From the NCBI GenBank assembly GCA_937872515.1, contig CALMSX010000082.1, forward strand, positions 1-64,000: 64,000 nucleotides of DNA, in the 5' to 3' direction. This stretch comes from an uncultured Bacteroidota bacterium. GTDB lineage: Bacteria > Bacteroidota > Bacteroidia > Chitinophagales > Saprospiraceae. Within the stretch, counting starts at the first letter, position 1; each line of letters opens with the position of its first letter. Below the pieces are notes generated by a model. The model made no database searches. It saw only the letters and a list, made by a program, of their open reading frames with translations, and was not told the origin of the DNA. Of the stretch, positions 17,160 through 26,705 are shown in pieces. The position numbers and the translations under genes are program-made.

Positions 17160-17528
17160 TTAATCCCATTTCAGGGCATCCTTTTTGATGATGTAGGCAA
17201 AGCCTATCAGCAAGATCGCTACGTAAATAAACATTTCTACCAGCCCCCAGATGCCTAACTGCTTGAAATTGACAGCCCACGGATACATGAAGATCACCTC
17301 AATGTCAAAGAGAACAAACAAGATGGCAACCAGAAAATATTTAATGGAAAAAGGAGTTCTGGCATTGCCTACGCTTTCGACACCGCATTCAAATGCCTCA
17401 TTCTTTACTTCGGTTTTTTTTCTTGGTCCTAATTTATGGGTTACCCAAATGGTAAATACAACAAAGCCCAAGGCTACCAAAAACATAAGAAATATCGGTA
17501 GGAACTCGATAATTGAATGGTCTCCCAA
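17160..17528 (-). CDS. nuoA: NADH-quinone oxidoreductase subunit A
   Basis: A three-helix subunit at the junction of the arms of complex I, 122 residues. The conserved loop KNEAFECGVESVGNARTPFSIKYFLVAILFVLFDIEVIFMYPWA (about 41-84) is diagnostic. It includes the cysteine-bearing ECG loop that senses the active/deactive state in other organisms. It is the first gene of nuoABCDEFGHIJKLMN, and a -7 box lies 23 nt upstream. Confidence 0.95.
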   Translation of the reverse strand: MGDHSIIEFLPIFLMFLVALGFVVFTIWVTHKLGPRKKTEVKNEAFECGVESVGNARTPFSIKYFLVAILFVLFDIEVIFMYPWAVNFKQLGIWGLVEMFIYVAILLIGFAYIIKKDALKWD

Positions 17529-17550
17529 AGTAATAAAATTTTGAAGTGCA

Positions 17551-17558
17551 CAAATTTA
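17551..17558 (-). promoter_or_regulatory. -7 box of the nuo operon
   Basis: Minus-strand TAAATTTG is a perfect TAnnTTTG match 23 nt before the nuoA ATG, in the 180-nt gap between nuoA and sdhB. The nearest TTG (17571-17573) is only 12 nt further out, so the -33 element is doubtful. Confidence 0.45.
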
Positions 17559-17708
17559 CATATAATAAAACAAATAAATGACTTAAAAAGATGCGAAAAA
17601 ATCATAAAAATTTTGACACACCTCCTATTTTCCGTTTTGCCGGAATCAATCTATTTTACTTCAATGTGACTTCAAATCCTATGGGCTACCCCAAAAAGGA
17701 AATGGCTG

Positions 17709-18470
17709 TTATTTGTCAGTGGTCAAACTAGCTCCAATAAACCCTCGGTTCATGCGGGCAATGTTTTCAAGGGATATCTCTTTTGGACATTCTGCGCTAC
17801 AGGCACCTATATTGGAACACATTCCAAAACCTTCTTTGTCCATTTGGGCTACCATTTTCAGGGTGCGGTGTTTGTGTTCTACCTTGCCCTGAGGCAGTAA
17901 TCCCAAGTGGGATATTTTAGCCGAAGTAAACAACATGGCGGAACCATTGGGACAAGCCGCTACACAGGCGCCACATCCAATACAGGTTGCGGCATCAAAC
18001 GCTTTTACTGCAACATCTTTTTCAACCGGTATGGAGTTACCATCCACCGCCTGCCCGGTATTCACTGAAATATACCCACCACTTTGGATGATCCTGTCAA
18101 AAGCAGACCTGTCAACTACCAGGTCTTTGATGACTGGAAATGCCTTAGCTCTAAATGGTTCTACGGTAATGGTATCACCATCTTTGAATTGACGCATATG
18201 CAACTGGCACGTAGTTGTTGCTTTTTGAGGACCATGTGGCTGACCATTGATCACCATGCTACAAGCGCCACAAATTCCCTCTCGGCAGTCATGCTCAAAG
18301 GCAACAGGCTCTTTTTTTTCAGTGACCAGCTTTTCATTGAGTACGTCCATCATTTCCAAAAATGACATGTGCTCATTGGCGTCTACCTTATGTGTTTCGA
18401 ATTTACCGGCATCTTTAGCTGATTTTTGCCTCCAAACTTTTACCGTTAATTTCATGTCTGACATGATCAA
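17709..18470 (-). CDS. sdhB: Succinate dehydrogenase / fumarate reductase iron-sulfur subunit
   Basis: SdhB relays electrons from the flavoprotein to the cytochrome b quinone site. Of 253 residues, the N-terminal plant-ferredoxin domain has [11 protein letters not shown] (about 62-72) and TTCQLHM for the [2Fe-2S] cluster. The C-terminal domain has [14 protein letters not shown] (about 162-175) and [14 protein letters not shown] (about 216-229) for the [4Fe-4S] and [3Fe-4S] clusters. An internal ATG at 18455 ([10 protein letters not shown]) is an equally plausible start. It is the last gene of sdhCAB, 22 nt after sdhA. Confidence 0.95.
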   Translation of the reverse strand: MIMSDMKLTVKVWRQKSAKDAGKFETHKVDANEHMSFLEMMDVLNEKLVTEKKEPVAFEHDCREGICGACSMVINGQPHGPQKATTTCQLHMRQFKDGDTITVEPFRAKAFPVIKDLVVDRSAFDRIIQSGGYISVNTGQAVDGNSIPVEKDVAVKAFDAATCIGCGACVAACPNGSAMLFTSAKISHLGLLPQGKVEHKHRTLKMVAQMDKEGFGMCSNIGACSAECPKEISLENIARMNRGFIGASLTTDK

Positions 18471-18492
18471 TCTTTTTTTTGTTGAACGTTGT

Positions 18493-20487
18493 TTATTTGT
18501 AACTCCTTTGAATAAGCTTCACATTTTCAAAAACCAAATCTTCTTTGGTCATCACGGGTTGGTTATCGTCCCATTGCCATGCTGCTACGTAGGTATAATT
18601 TTCATCATCTCTTTGTGCTTCGCCTTCCGGAGTCTGAAATTCTTCTCTAAAGTGGCCTCCACAAGATTCGTTGCGCTCAAGGGCATCCAGCATCATCAAT
18701 TCACCCAATTCCAGAAAGTCGGCAACTCTGTACGCTTTTTCCAGCTCAGGGTTAAATTCATTGGCTTCACCAGGGACAAACACGTCTTTATAAAATTCTT
18801 CTCTCAAGGCCCTGATTAACTGTCTTCCCTCTTTTAACCCTTCGGCATGTCTCGACATACCACAAAGATCCCACATGATCTTGCCCAGCTTTCTGTGAAA
18901 ACTTTCAACCGATTGATTGCCTTTAACATTCATCAACTGGTTAATGCGCTCTCTGGTTTGTTTTTCGGCTTCTTCAAATTCAGGCAGTTTTGTGCTGATT
19001 TCCCCCGTCCTGATTTCGTTGGCCAAAAACTGACCAATGGTATAGGGTGCTACAAAATATCCATCTGCCAAGCCTTGCATCAGAGCAGAGGCTCCCAAAC
19101 GATTGGCCCCGTGGTCTGAAAAATTGGCTTCTCCTAAGGCAAATAAGCCGGGTACATTGGTCTCCAAATTATAGTCCACCCAAAGACCTCCCATGGTATA
19201 GTGTACCGCCGGATATATTTTCATTGGGAAGATGTATGGATTTTCTCCGGCAATTTTTTCGTACATCTCAAATAAGTTGCCGTATTTATCAGCCACTACC
19301 TGGGTGCCCATTTCTTTGATTTGAGCGGGTGTGGCATCGTTCATACCTCTGGTATTGGCCTCTGCCTTTCCATATCGTTCAATGGCAGAAGAAAAATCAA
19401 GATAGACAGCAAGTCCGGTCGGACTCACTCCCAGTCCTTTATCACATTCAACCTTGGCAGCTCTGGAAGCAACATCTCTTGGCACCAAATTGCCAAATGC
19501 CGGATACCTCCTTTCCAAATAATAATCGCGGTCTTCTTCTTTGATGTCAAGGGCCGTTTTTTTACCCTCTCTGATGGCTTTGGCATCTTCAAGGTTTTTT
19601 GGAACCCATACTCGACCATCGTTCCTCAAGGATTCGGACATCAGGGTAAGTTTCGACTGATAGTCTCCACTCTGAGGAATGCAGGTGGGGTGGATCTGGG
19701 TAAAACAAGGATTGGCCATCAAGGCTCCTCTTTTTACAGCACGCCAGGCAGCACTGGTATTGGAACCCATGGCATTGGTAGATAGATAAAAAACATTGCC
19801 ATAACCCCCTGTTGCCAATAACACACAATGGGCTGAATGCCGTTCTAATTCACCCGTTAATAAATTTCTTGCAATTATGCCTCTTGCCTTTCCATCAACG
19901 ACAACCAGGTCCATCATTTCATGGCGATTGTACATTTTAACCGCTCCCGTTGAAATTTGCCTGGACAATGCCTGATAGGCACCAATCAACAATTGCTGAC
20001 CGGTTTGTCCTTTGGCATAAAAGGTTCTCGATACCTGAACACCACCAAATGAACGGTTTTCCAGCAATCCACCATATTCCCTGGCAAAGGGTACTCCCTG
20101 CGCCACACATTGATCAATGATCTGAGTACTCACTTCAGCCAACCTGTAAACATTGCCTTCGCGAGCTCTGTAATCGCCTCCCTTAATGGTGTCATAAAAC
20201 AAACGGTAAACACTGTCACCATCGTTTTGGTAATTTTTGGCAGCATTGATACCTCCCTGGGCTGCAATACTATGGGCTCTTCTCGGACTGTCGTGGAAGG
20301 TAAATGCTTTCACCTTATAACCCAGCTCTCCCAAAGTAGCAGCCGCAGCAGCACCGGCGAGTCCCGTTCCTACTACTATCACTTCTATCCTCCTTTTGTT
20401 ATTGGGGGCTACAAGGGGTACTGTAGATTTGTATTTTTTCCATTTTTCCGATAAGGGTCCTTCTGGTATTTTTGAATCCAATTGCAT
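18493..20487 (-). CDS. sdhA: Succinate dehydrogenase / fumarate reductase flavoprotein subunit
   Basis: This catalytic FAD subunit oxidises succinate to fumarate in the TCA cycle on the cytoplasmic face of the membrane. The dinucleotide-binding fold [19 protein letters not shown] is at about 38-56. The covalent-FAD histidine region is [17 protein letters not shown] (about 69-85), and the substrate-site arginine region is [19 protein letters not shown] (about 456-474). At 664 residues it is the long type found with the single-subunit cytochrome b membrane anchor. It lies between sdhC and sdhB. Confidence 0.96.
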   Translation of the reverse strand: MQLDSKIPEGPLSEKWKKYKSTVPLVAPNNKRRIEVIVVGTGLAGAAAAATLGELGYKVKAFTFHDSPRRAHSIAAQGGINAAKNYQNDGDSVYRLFYDTIKGGDYRAREGNVYRLAEVSTQIIDQCVAQGVPFAREYGGLLENRSFGGVQVSRTFYAKGQTGQQLLIGAYQALSRQISTGAVKMYNRHEMMDLVVVDGKARGIIARNLLTGELERHSAHCVLLATGGYGNVFYLSTNAMGSNTSAAWRAVKRGALMANPCFTQIHPTCIPQSGDYQSKLTLMSESLRNDGRVWVPKNLEDAKAIREGKKTALDIKEEDRDYYLERRYPAFGNLVPRDVASRAAKVECDKGLGVSPTGLAVYLDFSSAIERYGKAEANTRGMNDATPAQIKEMGTQVVADKYGNLFEMYEKIAGENPYIFPMKIYPAVHYTMGGLWVDYNLETNVPGLFALGEANFSDHGANRLGASALMQGLADGYFVAPYTIGQFLANEIRTGEISTKLPEFEEAEKQTRERINQLMNVKGNQSVESFHRKLGKIMWDLCGMSRHAEGLKEGRQLIRALREEFYKDVFVPGEANEFNPELEKAYRVADFLELGELMMLDALERNESCGGHFREEFQTPEGEAQRDDENYTYVAAWQWDDNQPVMTKEDLVFENVKLIQRSYK

Positions 20488-20517
20488 GATTAGGATCAGA
20501 TTTTGTGGTTCTTCAAA

Positions 20518-21195
20518 TTATTTGGTGAAATAAAACACCAGGGGTATGATGGCATAAGCCAACGGCACCAGGATGCTAAAGGCGGTACCTATAAACCTGA
20601 TTATAGGTGAATATTTTGTGTGGTTGATACCAAGGGTCTGGAAGGCACTCGCAAAGCCATGATAAAGGTGGAAGGCCAAAGCCAGCAAGCCAATCAAATA
20701 AGCGATTACGATCCAGGTCACTTTGAAGGATTCAGCAACCTTGGTATAAAGGTCTTTTACCTCCATTTCACCAATCATTACCATCCCCGTTTGGCCGGTC
20801 TTCATTTTCCACCAGAAATCACCCATGTGAAGCAGGAGGAAGGCAAGTACCAGGATACCCAGCAAGGCCATGTTTCTGGATGCCCAACTGCTATCTCTGT
20901 GATTGCTTACAGCATAGGTTGTACCCTTTGCAGCCCTATTTTTAGCCCAAAGCGACAAACCCAATACAAAGTGCATCAAAATAAAAAAGTAATTGCCGTA
21001 AGAAATAAACATAATCAGCGGATTATGTGTCATAAAATGGGCATACACATTAAACGATTCTCCACCATCATTTTTCAACAATTGAAGGTTGCCCAACAAG
21101 TGTACTTTCAAAAACAAAATGAGAAACAGTCCGGTAAGGCTCATTAATAATTTCTTACCTATCGACGACGTAAGAAAATTGGAAAACCAAGACAT
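20518..21195 (-). CDS. sdhC: Succinate dehydrogenase cytochrome b subunit (type B)
   Basis: This single-polypeptide, five-helix, dihaem cytochrome b anchor is of the Wolinella/Bacillus type B class and works with menaquinone. In 225 residues it shows several membrane histidines suited to haem ligation: LKVHLLGNL, YAHFMTHNPL, LMHFVLGLSL, LLHMGDFWW and AFHLYHGFASAF. The absence of a separate sdhD agrees with type B. It is the first gene of sdhCAB and has its own -7 box upstream. Confidence 0.92.
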   Translation of the reverse strand: MSWFSNFLTSSIGKKLLMSLTGLFLILFLKVHLLGNLQLLKNDGGESFNVYAHFMTHNPLIMFISYGNYFFILMHFVLGLSLWAKNRAAKGTTYAVSNHRDSSWASRNMALLGILVLAFLLLHMGDFWWKMKTGQTGMVMIGEMEVKDLYTKVAESFKVTWIVIAYLIGLLALAFHLYHGFASAFQTLGINHTKYSPIIRFIGTAFSILVPLAYAIIPLVFYFTK

Positions 21196-21217
21196 ATCTG
21201 GGAATTTTATTTACGTA

Positions 21218-21225
21218 CAAAACTA
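21218..21225 (-). promoter_or_regulatory. -7 box of the sdhCAB operon
   Basis: Minus-strand TAGTTTTG, a perfect TAnnTTTG match, lies 22 nt before the sdhC ATG. No TTG is seen at the right distance. The rest of the 234-nt gap 21196-21429 shows no other recognisable element. Confidence 0.4.
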
Positions 21226-21429
21226 TGATATAAAGCCATGAAAAAGAAAAGAGTTTTCACCATAGTTTTATTTAGAATCGATCTAATATAAAAGGGTGAA
21301 AAATATTATTTCGAAGATCTCCTTTTTAGCAAATATTTCTTGGAAGATTGGAAAAACGCAGCACGGCAGATTTTATTTTGATCATTTTCGACCGACAAAA
21401 TATTGTGCTGTCCGTGTGCTTAAAATTTA

Positions 21430-22227
21430 CTATTCATACTTTCGCCCGCTCCTGTCCACATTGGTACTGGAGGCCTGTTGGGTACTCATAACCAGCATAT
21501 CCTGTACATTGACATGTCGGGGTCGGGTAGCAACAAAAAAGATCAGTTCCGCAATGTCTTTTGCATTTAGAGGGGTAACATCTTCATAGATTTTCGCCTT
21601 TTCTTCATCGCCATCAAATCTTCTCAGCGAAAATTCAGTATCCTCTACCATACCCGGTGAAATTTGACTTACCCTGACGCCATGGCGGAAAAGATCGTGC
21701 CTCATCCCTTTGGTCAAGGCATCAACAGCGTGTTTTGTGGCACAGTAAACGGCACCGTTGGGGTAAACTTCATGTCCGGCAGTCGAACAAATGTTGATGA
21801 TATGGCCTTTGCCCCTTTTTACCATTCCCGGTGCAATTAGCCGGCTCATGTAGAGCAAGCCTTTCACATTGGCATCTATCATGTATTCCCAATCTTCGGG
21901 TCTGCCTTCCTGAATAGGCTCCAAACCCCTGGCTCCTCCTGCATTGTTGATCAGGATGTCAATAATTTCCCAGCCCGCATCAAGACCATCGACAGCTTTT
22001 TCACATGCTTGCCGGTCTGTAACATCAAAACACAGGCTCTGTACCTTAGCACCATACTTTGAATTGAGCTTACTTTTTATCAATTCCAGTTGCTCAGCCC
22101 TCCTTCCGGTAAGGATTACATTGTAGCCTTTTTTGGCGAAATACTTGGCGGTAGCTTTGCCAATTCCACTGGTAGCTCCGGTAACCATTACCGTTTTGGC
22201 CTGCGGGTTATTTGTGATTGATTCCAT
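21430..22227 (-). CDS. SDR-family NAD(P)-dependent oxidoreductase (YdfG-like)
   Basis: A 265-residue classical short-chain dehydrogenase. It has the cofactor motif TGATSGIGKA (about 17-26), the structural NNAGG (about 94-98), the catalytic serine in ICSTAG and the YCATK Tyr-x3-Lys pair (about 160-164). The overall sequence, especially PGMVEDTEFSLRRFDGDEEKA and RPRHVNVQDMLVMSTQQAS, resembles YdfG, an NADP-dependent 3-hydroxy-acid/serine dehydrogenase. The substrate in this organism is unproven. The first ATG overlaps the upstream gene by 20 nt, so the two are probably co-transcribed; ATG 22188 would be too close to the Rossmann loop. Confidence 0.85.
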   Translation of the reverse strand: MESITNNPQAKTVMVTGATSGIGKATAKYFAKKGYNVILTGRRAEQLELIKSKLNSKYGAKVQSLCFDVTDRQACEKAVDGLDAGWEIIDILINNAGGARGLEPIQEGRPEDWEYMIDANVKGLLYMSRLIAPGMVKRGKGHIINICSTAGHEVYPNGAVYCATKHAVDALTKGMRHDLFRHGVRVSQISPGMVEDTEFSLRRFDGDEEKAKIYEDVTPLNAKDIAELIFFVATRPRHVNVQDMLVMSTQQASSTNVDRSGRKYE

Positions 22228-23515
22228 CTATGGTTGCACTAAGTTCTTTGATAAAAGCTGCATGTTCTTTTGTAGCTGGCCCGTAAAAACCGGAATAGAC
22301 TTTAACCAACTGGTCATTTTGGTCGACCAACAATAGAGTAGGGTAGGCTTTGATGCCCTCAATCTGGGGTATCAGAGTGGAGGCTGTCTTTTTATCGAAG
22401 TGACCCGCCAATAATACCGGGTATTCTATTTTTTTGGCATCCACATAGGTTTTTAATGCTGCCATGGCTTTGACCGGATCTTGGTATCTCTCAAATGCCA
22501 ATGCAGTCACCATGACCTCCGGGTGAGATTTTTGATATTCCGTCAAAAAGGTGGTAGCATCCATACAATTTGGACACCAGCTGCCCATAATCTCATATAC
22601 TTTCACCTTTCCTTTGTAGGGATCATTTTGAGTATCTACAGTCTGACCCTTAGTATCCGGTAATACAAAACGAACACCATTTGGCTGGACAATTTTGACC
22701 AAATTGAAACCATTGGTCAGGCTGGCATTTTCATCCTTAATACCTTCAAAGCTTTCTCTGTGGTGGGTGCCAGAGCGAAACTCTCCAAGGATGGCGTCCC
22801 CTTGCTTTTTCATTTCAAACAAATAGGCATGCGCACCATCAAAACACGACAATGAAGCCTTATCACCACTGACATTTCCTTCCAGAAAACGATAATCTCC
22901 TGTTTCTGTCAAAAAAGTACCATACAGCTTGTTTCCTTTTTGAACAAAGTCGCCAATGGCAGGATACTCCTTCTCTGTGCCGGTAGAAAAACTGACTTTG
23001 TATCTGCCACTAAAGTCGGCATTGTCATCTACAAAAGGAAGTCTAAAACGACGGTCATCTCCATAAAAGGCCTTAAACTTAATCTTATAGCCATCTCTGT
23101 AATTGACATGCCAATAACCCTCCATGAGGCGTTCTTCAAATATGGCTGTAAGGTAGGTATCATATCCATCAAAGCTGGCATAAACGGTATCCTTGGCCGT
23201 TGCTTTGTCTCGACCATACCTGATGTTTTTTAATGAGACCCTTTCACTGCCATTGTATACAAGGATTTCAAGACTATCACCGTTGCCATATTTTACTTCA
23301 AATGTGAATGGCAATTCACCCGGCACCGCACTGACCTGAGCAATGTCCTTTTTATCTACAGCCATGATCAGTTCCCCATCCAGGTAAAGCACTCCTCTCC
23401 ATATTCCGGGCGGAAGTTTGTCAAATGTTTGGTGGGGACTCACACATGCCCACAACACCAGGCTGAAATAGAAGACAACCAAAATGGCTGCCAATGTTTT
23501 TTTATTTCTGGTCAT
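22208..23515 (-). CDS. Lipoprotein with C-terminal thioredoxin-like domain
   Basis: The start is placed at ATG 23513-23515 (MTRNKKTLAAILVVFYFSLVLWAC), which gives a lipoprotein signal with its cysteine near residue 24. The longer open frame reaches into the next gene. The central part, residues about 30-260, is beta-rich with repeated Gly/Asp turns and belongs to no family I recognise. The C-terminal 150 residues form a TlpA/ResA-like thioredoxin fold with the redox motif WCPNC (about 316-320) and a cis-proline segment (AYPTLLLVD). A periplasmic thiol-disulfide role is expected. It overlaps the SDR gene and follows the CarD/Tudor-like gene by about 50 nt. Confidence 0.8.
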   Translation of the reverse strand: MTRNKKTLAAILVVFYFSLVLWACVSPHQTFDKLPPGIWRGVLYLDGELIMAVDKKDIAQVSAVPGELPFTFEVKYGNGDSLEILVYNGSERVSLKNIRYGRDKATAKDTVYASFDGYDTYLTAIFEERLMEGYWHVNYRDGYKIKFKAFYGDDRRFRLPFVDDNADFSGRYKVSFSTGTEKEYPAIGDFVQKGNKLYGTFLTETGDYRFLEGNVSGDKASLSCFDGAHAYLFEMKKQGDAILGEFRSGTHHRESFEGIKDENASLTNGFNLVKIVQPNGVRFVLPDTKGQTVDTQNDPYKGKVKVYEIMGSWCPNCMDATTFLTEYQKSHPEVMVTALAFERYQDPVKAMAALKTYVDAKKIEYPVLLAGHFDKKTASTLIPQIEGIKAYPTLLLVDQNDQLVKVYSGFYGPATKEHAAFIKELSATIDGINHK

Positions 23516-23564
23516 TTTTTTTTGTTGCTGTCTTTCAATCCCTATTTGCTGGGATGTTAATCTA

Positions 23565-24095
23565 TTACTCACTGCCCTTATCTCCAACAAATTGATCTTC
23601 TTTGTGTTTAAATAACACGTTGAAACTGGTAAGACTGCCATAGATCCGTGTAATGTACTGTTGTAAATTAACTTTCTCTTCATCCTCTAGTTTACTGGCA
23701 TTGATCCTCTGTTCCATCACCCTCAAACGATCTCTCACCATTACAATTTTATGAAAAAATGCTTCAATAGGCATTTCCTTTGGCTTGAGGTTTTTTTCTT
23801 CCGGTTGCAAAATCATAACACCTCCTTGCCACCTGTCACCAAGAGGCACCACTTCGGAGATGTCAGACATGGCACGCAAGATTTTTACCAGCGATTTTTC
23901 AGCCTCGTTATAAGTTACAGGCTCTTCTGCTTCGAGGGCTTCAATGATTTCCCACCCTCCATATTCTTTGCCAACATGTTTAACCCCATAATGCATAAAA
24001 CACATTTTGTAGGCGGCAACATCAATTCCAATTACCACTCCATCTCCATAAGCCGGATGTTTTACACGGGATCCTACTCCAAGAACTTGACTCAT
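23565..24095 (-). CDS. Conserved CarD/Tudor-like protein
   Basis: The 176-residue protein starts with a small beta-barrel-like domain (GVGSRVKHPAYGDGVVIGID, about 6-25, then FMHYGVKHVGKEYGGWEII). It resembles the CarD/TRCF RNA-polymerase-interaction and UvrD C-terminal Tudor domains. The rest is helical and charged, with many Lys/Glu and the segment MVRDRLRVMEQRINASKL, consistent with a coiled coil. Proteins of this layout recur in Bacteroidota without an assigned function, as far as I recall. A link to RNA polymerase or DNA repair is inference from the fold only. It sits between the T9SS lipoprotein and the thioredoxin lipoprotein. Confidence 0.65.
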   Translation of the reverse strand: MSQVLGVGSRVKHPAYGDGVVIGIDVAAYKMCFMHYGVKHVGKEYGGWEIIEALEAEEPVTYNEAEKSLVKILRAMSDISEVVPLGDRWQGGVMILQPEEKNLKPKEMPIEAFFHKIVMVRDRLRVMEQRINASKLEDEEKVNLQQYITRIYGSLTSFNVLFKHKEDQFVGDKGSE

Positions 24096-24098
24096 ATA

Positions 24099-26606
24099 CT
24101 AAATTTTAAATATTGTTTTGACTTTTTGTTTTTTTCCAAAGTTAAATCTTAGATAATAAATGCCAGCAGGTAAGCCGGTCATGTCAGCTTTATCTGTACC
24201 GGGATTGATTTCTTTTACCGGAATTCCACTTGACTGAAAAAGCGTTATTCTGTCTGCCTCAACAGGCAATTTCCAATTGATTTCACCCACAACAGGCAAG
24301 GGCCAGAGCACAATTTCACTATCTTTAGTATCCACATCCTGTACTGCAGTAGGCAAAGACTCAAACTCAAAATCCCATACACCCCTTCCGTAAGTAGCAA
24401 ACCTCGCTGTTTTTAAAGAGGGCAGATATTCTACACTCCAGTAGGTCTGATTGGGAGTGGTTGTTCCTGACAAAGGGTACCATTTGTTTTCATTTGCCAG
24501 ATATACGTAAGGGCCTGTTTCAGTAGCTGCATATATTAAATTTTCATCTTCATTGGCAGCGATTTGAAATGCCATGGTAGAAGGCATTCCATTGCGCATG
24601 GCTTCAAAACTGTTGCCTCCGTTGCGCGAAACATAAACAGGCGCTACAGAACCATAACCACTTCCTGAAAGATATATGATGTTGGGGTCAATGGATGAAG
24701 GTAAAATGCAGGAGCCGTACAGATAATGAGCACCGGCAGTCATTTTTTGCTTTAGTGTAAATTGAATACCTCCATCTACAGATTTATAAACGTAACCATT
24801 CGTTGTGCTTACAAACCAAATATTGGGATCAAAGGGACTAATTGCTATGGCTGAAATTTCTCCTCCGCTCGCAGCAAAATTAAAGGGCAACTCACTGGCG
24901 CTTATTTCGTTGTTTACATACTCAATTTTGAGGATGTGACTTCCTGAGCTGTTGGCATCCACACTACCTCCTGCTACATAAATGATGTCTTTATTGCTGT
25001 GTGGATCAACCGCAATTGGAGGAATCCATACCGACTCTCTTTTTGAATTGATTTCGTATCCAACCGTTGGGTTGTTTTGGGTGGTAGGATTGAGATAAAA
25101 AGATAAACTACCCCCCGGGTACATGGTCCACATGTGTTTTCCGTTAGCCGTAAACTCAATGTGACCATAATCACCACTAATGTTTTGATAAAAGTCCGCC
25201 ACGTTTTGATCAATGGCATAACCTCTTTGCAAGCCTTGATCCTGTGCGCCGGCAAACATCCAAAGTGGATCGGAAGGATAGGATCGCACATCATAGTACT
25301 GACTCACATGGAGTCCAAACATTGAAATATTTTTTGTGTTAACTCCATAGTCATAGGTAACGCTAATGCCTCCATGATGGCCGATGATGATCACATCTTT
25401 ATTGTTCTGGTCTTTAAATTCTTTCATAACCATCATATCCGCATGAAGTTTGGTCTGAACCTGCCCATAATATTCCCACCACTCATTGACGACATTCCAG
25501 TTTTTACCCCCATTGCCGCTTCGGTAAGCATTGACCTCACCATAAAGAGGTTTCTGTGGATTGGAGGGTGGTACCATCACTGCCATGTCCCACGGACTAC
25601 TTGGCAAAATCCCAATAACCTGCCAACTTTGGCCCTGGTCTGTGCTTTTGTGAAACTTTAATTCACTATTAAAAACAAAGAGGGTAGTGTCACCGGATGC
25701 TACATGACATTGAATGTTGGCCCTACCATCGGTTCCAAAACCAAGAGGCGAGTCAGCTGGGAGCGCCCTCAATTCATTTCCTCCACCGGGTAAGGTATAA
25801 ATTTTGGTGAGTTCCGCATTGAGCTGCTCAATTAACATCAGGGCGTTTTTATCTGATACGGCACACATGGCTAAATTTCGCCCGTCGCTGGTAGTAAATA
25901 CTTTTACAATGCTGTACTTTTTGCCATCTTCTGTTTTGTAAAGTATATAATTGTTCGACCATCCTTTTTTTGCGAGCACTAAACTTTCGTTTTGTAAGCG
26001 AACGCAGGAATGGATGTGATAACCATCAGCAGCCTGGGCAAAGCCACTGGCTTTTTGCCAGACTTTTCCCTCATCTTCGCTAAAGTAGGGAATGCCTCCT
26101 GAAAAGGCCATCAATCTGATCCCATCTTGCATTTCGAAGGCTTCTAAAACATTTCCGTCAAACCGGAGGTCATCATTGACGAGCTCCCAGCTAAACCCAC
26201 TCAGCCCTCCTCTGAAAATAGGGCCACCGGCACCAATGGCATACAACCAGTCATTGTTTTGGTCGTACCATACATTGACTATCGATCCGGCCTGGTTGGT
26301 ACTTCCGCGCTCAATCCAGGTACCCCTGATTCTACCTTCTGCCAGATCTTCCACACCATCGCGATCGGCACCTTCCAGTCTGCCAACATAGGCCAGACGA
26401 TCTTCCTGGTTTTTGATTTCCTGGCTTTGCCAACCGGAATGGGGTCCCCCATGCATCAGCTCAAACCATTTCTGCCTTAACTTGCCTTGTTCTCCTTCTT
26501 CTGCATCTTTTTTTACCTCAGTGGGCTGTGGATACTCAGTTTTTTCTGAACAGCTCCACAATAATGAAAGCAAAACTAAGGATGGAATGTGTTTGATTTT
26601 TAACAT
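24099..26606 (-). CDS. Large BNR-repeat lipoprotein with T9SS type A sorting domain
   Basis: This 835-residue exported protein starts with MLKIKHIPSLVLLSLLWSC, a signal peptide with a lipobox-like LWSC (Cys 19). The body consists of repeated sortilin/BNR-type beta-propeller blades, seen as recurring Asp-box-like motifs (STDQGQSW, YRSGNGGKNW, KSVDGGIQF, SRNGGNSF) with intervening DPNIWFVST and DPNIIYLSG strands. The last 75 residues fit a type A T9SS C-terminal domain: VLWPLPVVGEINWKL, ITLFQSSGIPVKEI and LPAGIYYLRFNFG...KTIFKI. Such proteins are usually surface-bound or secreted via the T9SS; substrate binding or glycosidase activity is unproven. Carrying both a lipobox and a T9SS tail is unusual. 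Confidence 0.85.
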   Translation of the reverse strand: MLKIKHIPSLVLLSLLWSCSEKTEYPQPTEVKKDAEEGEQGKLRQKWFELMHGGPHSGWQSQEIKNQEDRLAYVGRLEGADRDGVEDLAEGRIRGTWIERGSTNQAGSIVNVWYDQNNDWLYAIGAGGPIFRGGLSGFSWELVNDDLRFDGNVLEAFEMQDGIRLMAFSGGIPYFSEDEGKVWQKASGFAQAADGYHIHSCVRLQNESLVLAKKGWSNNYILYKTEDGKKYSIVKVFTTSDGRNLAMCAVSDKNALMLIEQLNAELTKIYTLPGGGNELRALPADSPLGFGTDGRANIQCHVASGDTTLFVFNSELKFHKSTDQGQSWQVIGILPSSPWDMAVMVPPSNPQKPLYGEVNAYRSGNGGKNWNVVNEWWEYYGQVQTKLHADMMVMKEFKDQNNKDVIIIGHHGGISVTYDYGVNTKNISMFGLHVSQYYDVRSYPSDPLWMFAGAQDQGLQRGYAIDQNVADFYQNISGDYGHIEFTANGKHMWTMYPGGSLSFYLNPTTQNNPTVGYEINSKRESVWIPPIAVDPHSNKDIIYVAGGSVDANSSGSHILKIEYVNNEISASELPFNFAASGGEISAIAISPFDPNIWFVSTTNGYVYKSVDGGIQFTLKQKMTAGAHYLYGSCILPSSIDPNIIYLSGSGYGSVAPVYVSRNGGNSFEAMRNGMPSTMAFQIAANEDENLIYAATETGPYVYLANENKWYPLSGTTTPNQTYWSVEYLPSLKTARFATYGRGVWDFEFESLPTAVQDVDTKDSEIVLWPLPVVGEINWKLPVEADRITLFQSSGIPVKEINPGTDKADMTGLPAGIYYLRFNFGKKQKVKTIFKI

Positions 26607-26705
26607 CTGTTTTTTTTTCGCAAGGTATCAATTATGCGTTTTTTTCATTTGCAATTTCCTGCTAAAAATACAATTGTAAACTTAGCCGACAATGCCTTTT
26701 TTTCT

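Noticed and set aside
17529-17708. Possible small gene or RNA between sdhB and nuoA
   Set aside because: Only the nuoA -7 box was found; no frame, hairpin with T run or repeat stands out.
22208-23683. The longest frame for the thioredoxin-like lipoprotein, starting at 23683
   Set aside because: It would overlap the CarD/Tudor-like gene by 119 nt and hide the lipoprotein signal at its true start, 23515.
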